Shown here: positions 50,949 through 59,164 of the stretch, one piece after another | How the letters are laid out: every line of letters starts with the position of its first letter | Numbering within the stretch: position 1 is the stretch's first letter | Source: CAYFFZ01 sp049976505 | GTDB lineage: Archaea; Thermoproteota; Nitrososphaeria; Conexivisphaerales; UBA164 | NCBI GenBank assembly: GCA_049976505.1 | Contig: JBMFIC010000003.1 | Coordinates: 62,001 to 126,000, forward strand | Direction of reading: 5' to 3' | Length of the DNA stretch: 64,000 bases | Notes under the pieces: model-generated | What the model was told of the DNA's origin: nothing | The model's database searches: none | Seen by the model: the letters and a program-made list of their open reading frames with translations, nothing else | Made by a program: the position numbers and the translations under genes

Positions 50949-52817
50949 ATGAAAATTCTTCTGCTTGACGCCGAGAGCTTTGAGTTCACTGCGCTAGAGC
51001 CCGAGAGCTCCTCTCATGATGAATATGAGAGGGGAAAGGGAGAATCTTTCAAGGACGTCCTTGTGGGCTTTGTTGCCATCGAAAAGGGGGACTCGGAATC
51101 TGTGTTCGAGGACGTGCTTTCTGACTTAAAGGATTATGTTTCAAACCTTGGAGGAAGGACGATCATCCTTTATCCATACGCTCACCTCAGCGAGGAACTC
51201 ATGCCTCCATCTCAGGCCATAAAAATATACAATGGCCTTTACGATTACCTCAGGAACGGTGGGCTCAAGGTAAGCAAGGCTCCCTTTGGATGGAACAAGA
51301 GCTACAGCATAAGGATAAAGGGTCACCCGCTGGCTGAAAGCCTGAGAACCTACAGGGCTAAGAAGGGAAGGACACCAGGATACACGCCAAAGGAGAAGTT
51401 CTACAGGTTCTTCGTTATAGATGAGGAAGGAAACGAATACGAAATATTCAAGGACAAAATAGACGAATACGAGGTCCTAAAGAGGAACCCGGCCCTTAAG
51501 ACGTTCGTGGTCAACGAGCTCATCGGCAAGAGGGAGCATAAGGAGGAGCCAGCTCATGTTAAATACATGAGAAAGCTGGAGCTGGTGGATTACTGTCCAG
51601 AAAGCGATATAGGACACCTCAAGTGGTATCCAAAGGGCGTTATAATAAGGGACCTCATACTGGACTACGCTGAGCAGCTTGCAATGAGCTGGGGAGCAAT
51701 AAAGATGCAGAACCCCCTCATCTACAGGACCGACGTCGAGGCCATCTCCCTGCTTCAGGGGGAGTTTCATGAAAGGGACTACAAGATAGAGGGCGAGAAC
51801 ATGGTCCTGAGGTTCGCGAGCGATCCTGGAGCCTTTCCATTTGTTCAGAAGGTCAGCATGAGCTATAGGCAGATGCCGTTCAAGGTCTATGAGGAGGCCC
51901 AGTGCTTCAGAAAGGAGCAGAGCGGGGAAGTCGTTGGTCTTATGAGGGTTAGGAGCTTCCTGATGACCGATCATCATGCTTTCTGCCAGAACGAGGAAAT
52001 CGCTAAAAAGGAGTACTTTGAGCTGTCAAAGCTTTTTGCTAAGCTCATGAATGATATAATATCAGGCGAGCACTGGGTTTTGGGATTTGAAATAGTTGAC
52101 GAGTACTATGAAAAGTACAAGGAGTTCTTCAAGCAGATACTCAGGGAGATAAAGAAGCCGGCTTTCTTCAAGCTGATGAACAGAATGACACACTACTACG
52201 CGTTCAAGAACGAGTTTCAGGCAATATTTCCAGATGGAAACAACCTTCAGATCTCAACAGTCCAATGGGACGTCAAGAACGGAGAAAGGTTTGGGATCAC
52301 GTACATAAACGAGGAGGGAAAGAAAGTAAGCGTTCCCATAATAATTCACGCGTCAAGCTTTGGCAGCATTGAGAGGGCTCTTGCGTCCATGCTCGAGTCG
52401 GCTGCATGGAATGAAAGAGAGGGAATAGTTCCGCTCCTGCCATTCTGGCTCTCTCCAGATCAGGTGAGGGTCATACCGGTCTCATCAGCGCACCTCGATT
52501 ACGCCAAAAGCGTTGCTGATGAAATAGAGAAAAGGGGCTTCAGGGTGTCCGTCGATGATAGAGATCTCACACTTGGAAAGAAGGTTGCCGAAGCTAAGAG
52601 CGAATGGGTGCCCGTTCTGATCATAGTCGGGTCGAAGGAGGTGGAGGAGAGAAAGGTAAGCGTGGTTAACAGGATAGGAGCCAAAATAGGCAAGGAGCCA
52701 AGCCTGGAGATGACTCTTGAGGAGCTGAGTGAGCTTCTTGAAAAGCTTCAGGCCGGAATGCCGAAGAGAAGGCTCACTCTCAGCAGGTACATTTCACAGA
52801 GGCCTCAGTTCGTCTAA
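50949..52817 (+). CDS. thrS: Threonyl-tRNA synthetase (archaeal type)
   Basis: 622 residues. N-terminal about 140 residues are the archaeal D-aminoacyl-tRNA-deacylase-like editing domain (MKILLLDAESFEF, GRTIILYPYAHLSEEL, KAPFGWNKSY). The class II core has AQCFRKEQSGEVVGLMRVRSFLMTDHHAFC with the zinc Cys and His, NNLQISTVQWD, and the C-terminal anticodon domain (QVRVIPVSSAHLDYAKSV). Slightly shortened catalytic domain. Confidence 0.93.
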   Translation: MKILLLDAESFEFTALEPESSSHDEYERGKGESFKDVLVGFVAIEKGDSESVFEDVLSDLKDYVSNLGGRTIILYPYAHLSEELMPPSQAIKIYNGLYDYLRNGGLKVSKAPFGWNKSYSIRIKGHPLAESLRTYRAKKGRTPGYTPKEKFYRFFVIDEEGNEYEIFKDKIDEYEVLKRNPALKTFVVNELIGKREHKEEPAHVKYMRKLELVDYCPESDIGHLKWYPKGVIIRDLILDYAEQLAMSWGAIKMQNPLIYRTDVEAISLLQGEFHERDYKIEGENMVLRFASDPGAFPFVQKVSMSYRQMPFKVYEEAQCFRKEQSGEVVGLMRVRSFLMTDHHAFCQNEEIAKKEYFELSKLFAKLMNDIISGEHWVLGFEIVDEYYEKYKEFFKQILREIKKPAFFKLMNRMTHYYAFKNEFQAIFPDGNNLQISTVQWDVKNGERFGITYINEEGKKVSVPIIIHASSFGSIERALASMLESAAWNEREGIVPLLPFWLSPDQVRVIPVSSAHLDYAKSVADEIEKRGFRVSVDDRDLTLGKKVAEAKSEWVPVLIIVGSKEVEERKVSVVNRIGAKIGKEPSLEMTLEELSELLEKLQAGMPKRRLTLSRYISQRPQFV

Positions 52818-52850
52818 AGCTTATATCGTTCCTGTTGGAAAATCTTTCAC

Positions 52851-53555
52851 ATGCCAGTGCATATCAGAGCCCAGAGGGGAGAAATAGCTGAGGACGTGGT
52901 TATGTCAGGCGATCCGGAGAGGGTGAGACAGCTCTCCTCCCTCCTTGACAGTTCAAGGCTGGTTAACGCGCACAGGAGCTACGTGACATATACCGGTAAA
53001 TACAGGGGTCATCCGGTTACGCTGGTAGCTCATGGAATAGGAGGGCCTTCAATCTCGATAGTTTTTGAGGAGCTAAGAGAGCTGGGAGCCAGAAGATTTG
53101 TTAGATTTGGAACCACGGGGGCTCTCCTGGAGGATATGGAGATAGGAGACGCGGTTGTTGCCACTGGGGCCAGCTACTCCCCAGGGGGCGTCATGCACGA
53201 AATATCTGACGGGCTCATAATATCTCCCTCGCCAGATCTCGAGCTGACGTACAGGCTTTACAAGGCCCTTAAGGACGGGGGCGTCAGAACATTTCTAGGG
53301 CAGGTGTTCTCCAAGAACGCGTTTTACACCCTGGAAAACGCGCTCGAGGTCTACAAGAAGTACGGCATTGTATCCCTTGAAATGGAGTGCTCAACTCTCC
53401 TTTCGCTGTCTCAGATGAGCGGCGTAAGCGCTGCATGTGTTCTGATGGTAAGCGACAGCGTTGTCAAGAAGACAAAAATGTACACTGCCGATGAGCTGAA
53501 GGAGTTTGCTCTCAGGATAGGCAGGATAGTGCTGGACGTGCTGAGCAGCTCTTAA
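52851..53555 (+). CDS. 5'-methylthioadenosine/purine nucleoside phosphorylase (hexameric)
   Basis: 234 residues of the PNP/UDP phosphorylase family. PVHIRAQRGEIAEDVVMSGDPERVRQLSSLL, YTGKYRGHPVTLVAHGIGGPSISIVFEEL, RFGTTGAL and SLEMECSTLLSLSQM match, almost segment by segment, the Sulfolobus MTA phosphorylase. Splits MTA (and possibly other purine nucleosides) to adenine and ribose-1-phosphate derivative. MtnA, the next enzyme, lies 0.9 kb away. The stop shares TTAA with the convergent regulator gene. Confidence 0.88.
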   Translation: MPVHIRAQRGEIAEDVVMSGDPERVRQLSSLLDSSRLVNAHRSYVTYTGKYRGHPVTLVAHGIGGPSISIVFEELRELGARRFVRFGTTGALLEDMEIGDAVVATGASYSPGGVMHEISDGLIISPSPDLELTYRLYKALKDGGVRTFLGQVFSKNAFYTLENALEVYKKYGIVSLEMECSTLLSLSQMSGVSAACVLMVSDSVVKKTKMYTADELKEFALRIGRIVLDVLSSS

Positions 53556-53821
53556 ACTTCTATACCAAAGCTCTCCGCAAACTTTGAAAACTTCTCGTAC
53601 TCTTTCAAGAACTTTACACCCTTCTCAGTTATAACGAAGATCTGGCCCTCCTCAGAGTCCATCTGTTTTATCATGCCCTTTTTTATGAGCTCATCCAGTA
53701 TATCTGTGAGCCTCACGTACGGAACGTTTGACTTTCTCACCAGCTCGCTCACCTTAAGCCCTACATCTGAATCACCGAGAATCCTGAGGATGTCCGCGAT
53801 GATCCTAATTCTTGATCTCAT
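53552..53821 (-). CDS. Small winged-helix DNA-binding protein
   Basis: 89 residues, a single winged helix: IRIIADILRILGDSDVGLKVSELVRKSNVPYVRLTDILDELIKKGMIKQM, then FVITEKGVKFLKEYEKF. Similar to archaeal PF14947-type regulators. The start lies one base from the stop of a membrane protein gene, so both are probably one unit, perhaps a sensor-regulator pair. Targets unknown. Confidence 0.8.
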   Translation of the reverse strand: MRSRIRIIADILRILGDSDVGLKVSELVRKSNVPYVRLTDILDELIKKGMIKQMDSEEGQIFVITEKGVKFLKEYEKFSKFAESFGIEV

Positions 53822-53822
53822 G

Positions 53823-54317
53823 CTAGCGCACCAACGAACTAAGCATTACAAGATACCCCAGAGCCTGAATCACATATCCGGCGGAGGAGAACTGCGACGT
53901 CATCTGAAGGAGTATGGAAATTGCAACCAGAATGAGCCCAGTTCCTACAATGAGGTTCACGCCTCTCTTCGTCCTTTGATAGTACAGCAGCGTCTCTATG
54001 CCAGCGTACAGGGCGAAGAATACGGCGATCGTTCCTCCTGCCACATATGGTATTATTATCAGGGGGGCGATTTCCTCCTTAACCGTCTTGATGTGCTCTA
54101 GCCCAAATATAAGGAACCCAATGCCTTCAAAGTAAAACCCGGTATAAGGGGTGAAGAAGCTGCTCACAAGCCCGATGGTCACCAGAATAAAGGCTATCCC
54201 CTGAAAAAGAAGCGTTCTGCTTTCTATCTTAAAGTACCCATAAAGGCTTGTGGCTGATATGATGGCTACCGAAACTATTGATATAGCGTTTGATATTACC
54301 ATTATCTCCAGGCTCAA
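53823..54317 (-). CDS. Membrane protein of unknown function
   Basis: 164 residues with about five hydrophobic segments (LEIMVISNAISIVSVAIISATS, LFQGIAFILVTIGLVSSFF and others) and few charged loops. I do not recognise a family. TTG 54317 has a TATA-like element about 29 nt upstream; ATG 54302 is the alternative. Co-directional with and touching the winged-helix gene downstream. Confidence 0.6.
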   Translation of the reverse strand: MSLEIMVISNAISIVSVAIISATSLYGYFKIESRTLLFQGIAFILVTIGLVSSFFTPYTGFYFEGIGFLIFGLEHIKTVKEEIAPLIIIPYVAGGTIAVFFALYAGIETLLYYQRTKRGVNLIVGTGLILVAISILLQMTSQFSSAGYVIQALGYLVMLSSLVR

Positions 54318-54356
54318 CCTGAGTAATTGTTCATCACTTTCACAAATAAGCTTTTA

Positions 54357-54431
54357 CGGGCCCGGCGGGATTCGAACCCGCGGCCTCCGGCTCCGAAGGC
54401 CGGCGCTCTTTCCTGGCTGAGCTACGGGCCC
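54357..54431 (-). tRNA. tRNA-Arg (anticodon TCG)
   Basis: 75-nt cloverleaf on the minus strand: acceptor GGGCCCG/CGGGCCC, D arm GCTC/GAGC, anticodon stem CCGGC/GCCGG with loop CTTCGGA (anticodon TCG), T arm GCGGG-TTCGAAT-CCCGC, discriminator G. No intron, no CCA. Its first ten bases overlap the end of mtnA, whose TAG stop is formed by tRNA positions 8-10. Confidence 0.96.
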
Positions 54432-55405
54432 TGACCAAAATTGAACGGCGGATAATATACTCCCTTCTCAGTTATTATAGCTGTGATGAGCTCCGGTGGA
54501 GTTATGTCGAAAGCGGGGTTAAAGGCCTTAACTCCACGTGGCGCGATCCTTCTTCCCTTTATGTAGAAGAGCTCCTCGGGGGATCTTTCCTCTATTACGA
54601 CCTCCTCCACCCGGCTCTTTAGGTCCAGCGTGGAGCTAGGAAGAGCAACATAGAAAGGTATGTTGAACCTCTTTGCAAAGGTGGCCACCTGGAAAGTGCC
54701 TATTTTGTTTATTGTAGTTCCATCCCTTAGAACGCGGTCTGCGCCAACAATGACCTTCTTTATATACCCTTTCATCATAGTAAGGCCCACTGCAGTATCA
54801 GCAATCAGCGTCACGTCGATGCCATCCTTGACGAGCTCATATGCGGTAAGCCTCGCCCCTTGAAGAACAGGCCTCGTTTCTGTTGCGAACACCCTGATGT
54901 TCTTACCCTTCTCCTTCGCTACTCTAAGCGGAGCGAGGGCCGTCCCATAATCAACCGTGGCAAGGGCTCCGGCGTTGCAGTGCGTCAGTACAACGTCCCC
55001 ATCTTCAAAAAGTGGCTCACCGTTCTCGCCTATCTTTCTTGCGTTCTCGAGCTCCTCGTTGAATATCCTGTTAGCCTCCTCCCAGCTCTTCTCGAAGCTT
55101 GGGGTGTTGCCGGTTGCTCTGAGAACCCGATCAACGGCCCACATGAGGTTGATTGCCGTGGGCCTTGCCGTTTTTAGCCATTCCCCCATCTTTCTGTACT
55201 CCTCCATGTCGCTTACCTTCTTGGCTGAGAGTGCGAGACCGTATGCCGCTACTACCCCTATAAGTGGGGCACCTCTCACGATCATAGTTTTTATGGCGTT
55301 GTAGGCATCCTCAGCTGAGCCAATTCTGACCCATTTCTCGCGAGTGGGCAGAAGCCTCTGATCAAGAACGAGAACTTCCTCCCCCTTTACCTTTATGGGC
55401 CTCAC
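54422..55405 (-). CDS. mtnA: S-methyl-5-thioribose-1-phosphate isomerase (MtnA, aIF2B-like family)
   Basis: 327 residues. Converts methylthioribose-1-P to methylthioribulose-1-P in methionine salvage. MIVRGAPLIGVVAAYGLAL near 45, LTHCNAGALATVDYGTALAPLR with the conserved Cys, ETRPVLQGARLTAYELV, IADTAVGLTM, GADRVLRDGTTINKIGTFQVA. GTG start. The final codons and stop run into tRNA-Arg. It could instead be a ribose-1,5-bisphosphate isomerase relative, but the catalytic segments and the MTA phosphorylase nearby favour MtnA. Confidence 0.88.
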   Translation of the reverse strand: MRPIKVKGEEVLVLDQRLLPTREKWVRIGSAEDAYNAIKTMIVRGAPLIGVVAAYGLALSAKKVSDMEEYRKMGEWLKTARPTAINLMWAVDRVLRATGNTPSFEKSWEEANRIFNEELENARKIGENGEPLFEDGDVVLTHCNAGALATVDYGTALAPLRVAKEKGKNIRVFATETRPVLQGARLTAYELVKDGIDVTLIADTAVGLTMMKGYIKKVIVGADRVLRDGTTINKIGTFQVATFAKRFNIPFYVALPSSTLDLKSRVEEVVIEERSPEELFYIKGRRIAPRGVKAFNPAFDITPPELITAIITEKGVYYPPFNFGQGP

Positions 55406-55432
55406 GCCATTCTATTAGATCTGAAGATTATT

Positions 55433-55972
55433 TTAATGCTTTGTTTCGAGAGCCCGGGTAAACGCGTCTACAAATGTCCTGTAGGCTTCATCGCCGTAGA
55501 GATACACTCTGACCTCCCTAACGCTTTTCCCTCTGAAGCTTTTTAGAGCTTCAAGAAACGCTAAAGCTGAGTCCTCCATGGGGAAACCATAGGCTCCTGT
55601 TGAAATGGCAGGGAACGCTATGCAGGCATCTCCCAGCTCATCGGCTTTTCTTAAAGAAGCCAGATAAGCCGCAACAAGGTCCTCCATGCTTCCCTGTCCA
55701 TAAATTGGACCAACGGTGTGAATTATGTGCTTGGCCCTCAGCCTTCCGGCGGTAGTTACGGCAACTTCCCCTTTTCTAAGCGGTCCGTGTTTATTAACGA
55801 ATTCATCGCTCTCTTTCTGTATGATGCTTCCTCCCTTTCTTACTATAGCCAGAGCGACTCCCCCTCCGTGCTTCAGGAAGGCATTTGCCGCATTAACTAT
55901 AGCATCGCATTCAGCATCAGTTATGTCGCCGTTAAGGAGCAGAACCCTTATTTCGTTGACTTTGACTTCCAT
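55433..55972 (-). CDS. Macro-domain protein (ADP-ribose-binding)
   Basis: 179 residues, one macro domain: LLNGDITDAECDAIVNAANAFLKHGGGVALAIVRKGG, the central AKHIIHTVGPIYG and the phosphate loop AISTGAYGFPMEDSA. Such proteins bind ADP-ribose or hydrolyse its esters (ADP-ribose-1''-phosphate, O-acetyl-ADP-ribose, ADP-ribosylated side chains). Start taken at ATG 55972, not 56062: a TATA-like ATTTATCG is about 27 nt upstream, and the longer version would run into the divergent ATPase start. Confidence 0.88.
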   Translation of the reverse strand: MEVKVNEIRVLLLNGDITDAECDAIVNAANAFLKHGGGVALAIVRKGGSIIQKESDEFVNKHGPLRKGEVAVTTAGRLRAKHIIHTVGPIYGQGSMEDLVAAYLASLRKADELGDACIAFPAISTGAYGFPMEDSALAFLEALKSFRGKSVREVRVYLYGDEAYRTFVDAFTRALETKH

Positions 55973-56062
55973 GCATAGTTTCGATGCACATTTCGATAAA
56001 TACTTTCCCTCAAGGTTGGCTTTGATGAGAACACGTTTAAATGCACGGCTGAAAGGCCTCAT

Positions 56063-58480
56063 ATGAGTGGGAAACCGAAAGGAGCTGAGGAATACTTAAG
56101 GGAGCTTGGGACGGACCTCTCGAAGGGGCTCAGCTCCGATGAAGTTAAGAGAAGGCAGGTTAAGTACGGCCTCAATGAGGTCGTAGAAAAAAGACAGCCT
56201 GCAGTAATAAGGCTGCTCAGGAAGTTCTGGGGCCTTACTTCGTGGATGCTTGAAGTAACTATGATATTAACGCTTGTGCTCAGGAGGTTCCTTGACTTTT
56301 ATCTCGTTACCGCGCTTCTCCTAGTTAACGTATTTCTTGGCTTCATGCAGGAGGAAAGGGCCAACAGAGCTCTTGAGGCGCTCAAACAGAGGCTTCACGT
56401 TAACTCAAGGGTTCTTAGGGACGGCAGATGGGACGTTGTGCCCGCAAGGGAGCTTGTGCCAGGAGACATCGTAAGGATAAGGGCAGGTGATTTCGTCCCA
56501 GCAGATCTCGTGATCTACGATGGCGAGGTGGAGGTCGATCAGTCCGCTCTAACGGGAGAATCGCTGACGGTAACCAGGACAAAGGATGAACAGGTGTTTT
56601 CTGGGTCTATAATAAGAAGGGGCGAAGCAACGGGCATAGTGATCGCAACCGGTCCAAGAACTTACTTCGGAAGGACCACCGAGCTCGTCAAGGTTGCTAA
56701 GCCAAAGCTGCATATGGAGGAGGTCATTTCACAGGTTGTCAAGTGGCTGCTTGTGATGGTCGTCCTTCTGCTCGGCGCGGCCCTTGGCCTATCAGCGCTC
56801 CAGGGAGCGTACGGGGTTAAACTGTTCTATCTTCTACCGCTGGCGCTCGTTCTTCTTGTTTCTGCTATACCCGTGGCTCTCCCTGCGATGTTCACGGTAA
56901 CAATGGCCCTCGGATCAATGGAGCTGGCGAAGAAGGGGGTTCTTGTAACGAGACTGAGCGCCTCAGAGGATGCCGCCAGCATGGATACGCTTTGCGTTGA
57001 TAAAACAGGCACAATAACAATGAACAGGCTCTCCGTGGTAGAAGTTGCCGCGTTAGACGGTCACAACGAGCAGGAGGTTCTGCTCTACGGCGCGCTAGCA
57101 TCTCAGGAGGCCAACCAGGATCCTATAGACATGGCCTTCATAAGGGCCGCAAAGGAAAGCTCCATTGACACCTCAAAGTACAGTATTGTCAAGTTCGTCC
57201 CGTTCGACCCTTCGACCAGAAGGACCGAAGCGCAGGTTCAGCTTGATGGGAAGCTCGTTACAATAATGAAAGGGGCCGTTGACGTGATCGTGAAGATGTG
57301 CCAGCTTCCATCCGAGACAAGGGCCAAAGTCGATGAGGTCATGCGTGACTTTGCTTCAAAGGGTTACAGGAGCATAGCCGTAGGCATCAGGGTCGATAGC
57401 GTAGCCGAGCTTGTTGGGATAGCTGCCCTTTACGATAAGCCCAGGCCAGATTCGCCACAGCTGATAAGCGAGCTCAAGAACCTAGGAGTATCGGTTAAGA
57501 TGCTTACTGGGGACACCGCACCTATAGCTCTGGAGACCGCAAAGAGGGTTGGCCTCGGAACTTCCGTTGCAGACGCGAGGGAAGTCATGAAGATACAGGA
57601 CGAAAGGCTTCTTGCCGAAAAAGTTGAGAGCGCCGACGTGTTTGCTGAGATTTATCCCGAGGATAAGTACAGAATAGTGAAGGCGCTTCAGTCAAAGAAG
57701 CACATAGTGGGAATGACGGGAGATGGAGTTAACGACGCTCCAGCTCTTAAGCAGGCAGAGGTGGGCATAGCTGTAAGCAACGCGACCGACGTGGCAAAGG
57801 CCGCGGCGAGCGTGGTGCTAACTAAGGAGGGTCTGATAAACATCGTAGACCTCGTTAAGACCGGCAGGATGATATTCCAGAGGATAACTACGTGGATATT
57901 TAACAAGGTCGTAAAGACGTTCCAGATAGTAGTCTTCGTGGTTCTATCTTACTTTATATGGGGGAAGTTCGTGGTGGGCGCATTCGACGTCCTCCTTCTC
58001 CTCTTCCTCATCGACTTCGTTACAATATCGATATCAACCGACAACGTCAGGTGGTCCAGAAGGCCTGACAAATGGGACGTAAACTGGCTTGTCAAGGTAT
58101 CAGTGCTCATAGGGGTTGCGACCGTCCTCGAATCTCTCTTTATAACATACCTGGGTGCGAGGCTTTTCAATATATTCTCAAACGTAGGGGAGCTTCACAC
58201 CTATGGATTTGACATACTGATGTTCTTCGGAATGTTCACGATATTCGTTGTAAGGGAAAGAGGAAGGTTCTGGAGCTCGAGGCCGAGCAACATACTTCTG
58301 CTGTCAATAATAGCTGATATCGCAGTCGCCTTCGTCATCTCAGTTATAGGAATACCCGGGCTTCAGCCAATTCCATGGCAGGCAGCATTGCTGGTGCTTA
58401 TGCTGTCATTCATCTTTGCGGTCATAGTCAATGACAACATAAAGTTGGCGGCTCTGAGAATCCTGGGCGTTCAGGCATAG
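56063..58480 (+). CDS. P-type ATPase, plasma-membrane H+-ATPase type
   Basis: 805 residues, ten predicted membrane helices. Phosphorylation motif DKTGT at Asp313, dephosphorylation loop TGES near 165, SAIPVALPAMFTVTMALGSMELAKKGVLVTRLSASEDAASMD between, TGDGVNDAPALK hinge near 555, and cation-site IPVALP. No N-terminal heavy-metal domain. Closest by eye to the P3A proton ATPases of fungi, plants and acidophilic archaea, so proton export for pH homeostasis is likely. A fused N-terminal cation-ATPase domain is present. Confidence 0.88.
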   Translation: MSGKPKGAEEYLRELGTDLSKGLSSDEVKRRQVKYGLNEVVEKRQPAVIRLLRKFWGLTSWMLEVTMILTLVLRRFLDFYLVTALLLVNVFLGFMQEERANRALEALKQRLHVNSRVLRDGRWDVVPARELVPGDIVRIRAGDFVPADLVIYDGEVEVDQSALTGESLTVTRTKDEQVFSGSIIRRGEATGIVIATGPRTYFGRTTELVKVAKPKLHMEEVISQVVKWLLVMVVLLLGAALGLSALQGAYGVKLFYLLPLALVLLVSAIPVALPAMFTVTMALGSMELAKKGVLVTRLSASEDAASMDTLCVDKTGTITMNRLSVVEVAALDGHNEQEVLLYGALASQEANQDPIDMAFIRAAKESSIDTSKYSIVKFVPFDPSTRRTEAQVQLDGKLVTIMKGAVDVIVKMCQLPSETRAKVDEVMRDFASKGYRSIAVGIRVDSVAELVGIAALYDKPRPDSPQLISELKNLGVSVKMLTGDTAPIALETAKRVGLGTSVADAREVMKIQDERLLAEKVESADVFAEIYPEDKYRIVKALQSKKHIVGMTGDGVNDAPALKQAEVGIAVSNATDVAKAAASVVLTKEGLINIVDLVKTGRMIFQRITTWIFNKVVKTFQIVVFVVLSYFIWGKFVVGAFDVLLLLFLIDFVTISISTDNVRWSRRPDKWDVNWLVKVSVLIGVATVLESLFITYLGARLFNIFSNVGELHTYGFDILMFFGMFTIFVVRERGRFWSSRPSNILLLSIIADIAVAFVISVIGIPGLQPIPWQAALLVLMLSFIFAVIVNDNIKLAALRILGVQA

Positions 58481-58552
58481 AAAGCACAAGACCAACGATT
58501 CCTTTATTAAATTGTTATTAAACTAATAAAAACCAGCCTTTAATTTTTTGTT

Positions 58553-58978
58553 TTAAACGTGTGTGTCAGCGAAATCCGATATTACCGGAATCCTTACTTC
58601 CCTGCCGCTGTAGGCCTCATACCCCACATATAGGCCGTACACCCAGATCAGAAAGTTTATTATCCCGCCTAGGAACCCGATGAATGGAATAAAAGCAAAT
58701 ACGACTGCCACTATTATCTGCATAACTCCGAGAAGTATTGCCTGAAGCGAGTGTTTCCTTAGCTCCTTATCATCCTTCGCGATCAGGTAGAATATAAATC
58801 CGGTTATCAGCGTCAACACGTATGTTAGGAAGAGAAAGATCCTTTGGGTCTGCGCTTGGGCCTGCGGCTGCTGCGCTCCAGCTGCCTGCGGGAATGGCGC
58901 ACCACATTTAATACAGTACAATGCGTCATCTGGATTTGGTTCACCGCACTTTGGGCAGTATTTAGTCAATTTTGTCAA
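58553..58978 (-). CDS. Zinc-ribbon membrane protein (DUF4870-like)
   Basis: 141 residues. N-terminal zinc ribbon YCPKCGEPNPDDALYCIKCGAPFP, a Gln/Ala-rich linker, then three hydrophobic segments with the loop AKDDKELRKHSLQAILLGVMQI typical of DUF4870-type proteins. Function unknown. Convergent with the P-type ATPase gene. Confidence 0.75.
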   Translation of the reverse strand: MTKLTKYCPKCGEPNPDDALYCIKCGAPFPQAAGAQQPQAQAQTQRIFLFLTYVLTLITGFIFYLIAKDDKELRKHSLQAILLGVMQIIVAVVFAFIPFIGFLGGIINFLIWVYGLYVGYEAYSGREVRIPVISDFADTHV

Positions 58979-59085
58979 TAATATTAAGTGCTTGTTAATA
59001 AACTTTAAAAAATAAAACGAAAATTAAAATTAAAAGGAGAGCTTGGATGAAAAAGGTGATCAAAGGTTGACAAAAAGAATGGCAG

Positions 59086-59118
59086 GCCTCGCCCTTCAGG
59101 GCGCGGAGGAGGTGAGGC
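59086..59118 (+). repeat. Solo TnpB-element end-like hairpin before ileS
   Basis: GCCTCGCCCTTCAGGGCG, identical to part of the left-end hairpin of copy 2, is followed by GGAGGAGGT, matching the right-end tail of both elements. Inner stem GCCC-TTCA-GGGC, and an outer GCCTC (59086-59090) can pair with GAGGC (59114-59118). No tnpB nearby. It looks like the remnant of an element or a recruited end. ileS starts 47 bases on. Confidence 0.6.
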
Positions 59119-59164
59119 TCAGTCATCAAGCTTTTATATAGTAAAGAGGATAGTATTGTGACTC

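Noticed and set aside
59054..59077. Seven-codon leader peptide (MKKVIKG) before ileS as an attenuator
   Set aside because: One Ile codon only, no antiterminator pair, and translation-coupled attenuation is not established in archaea.
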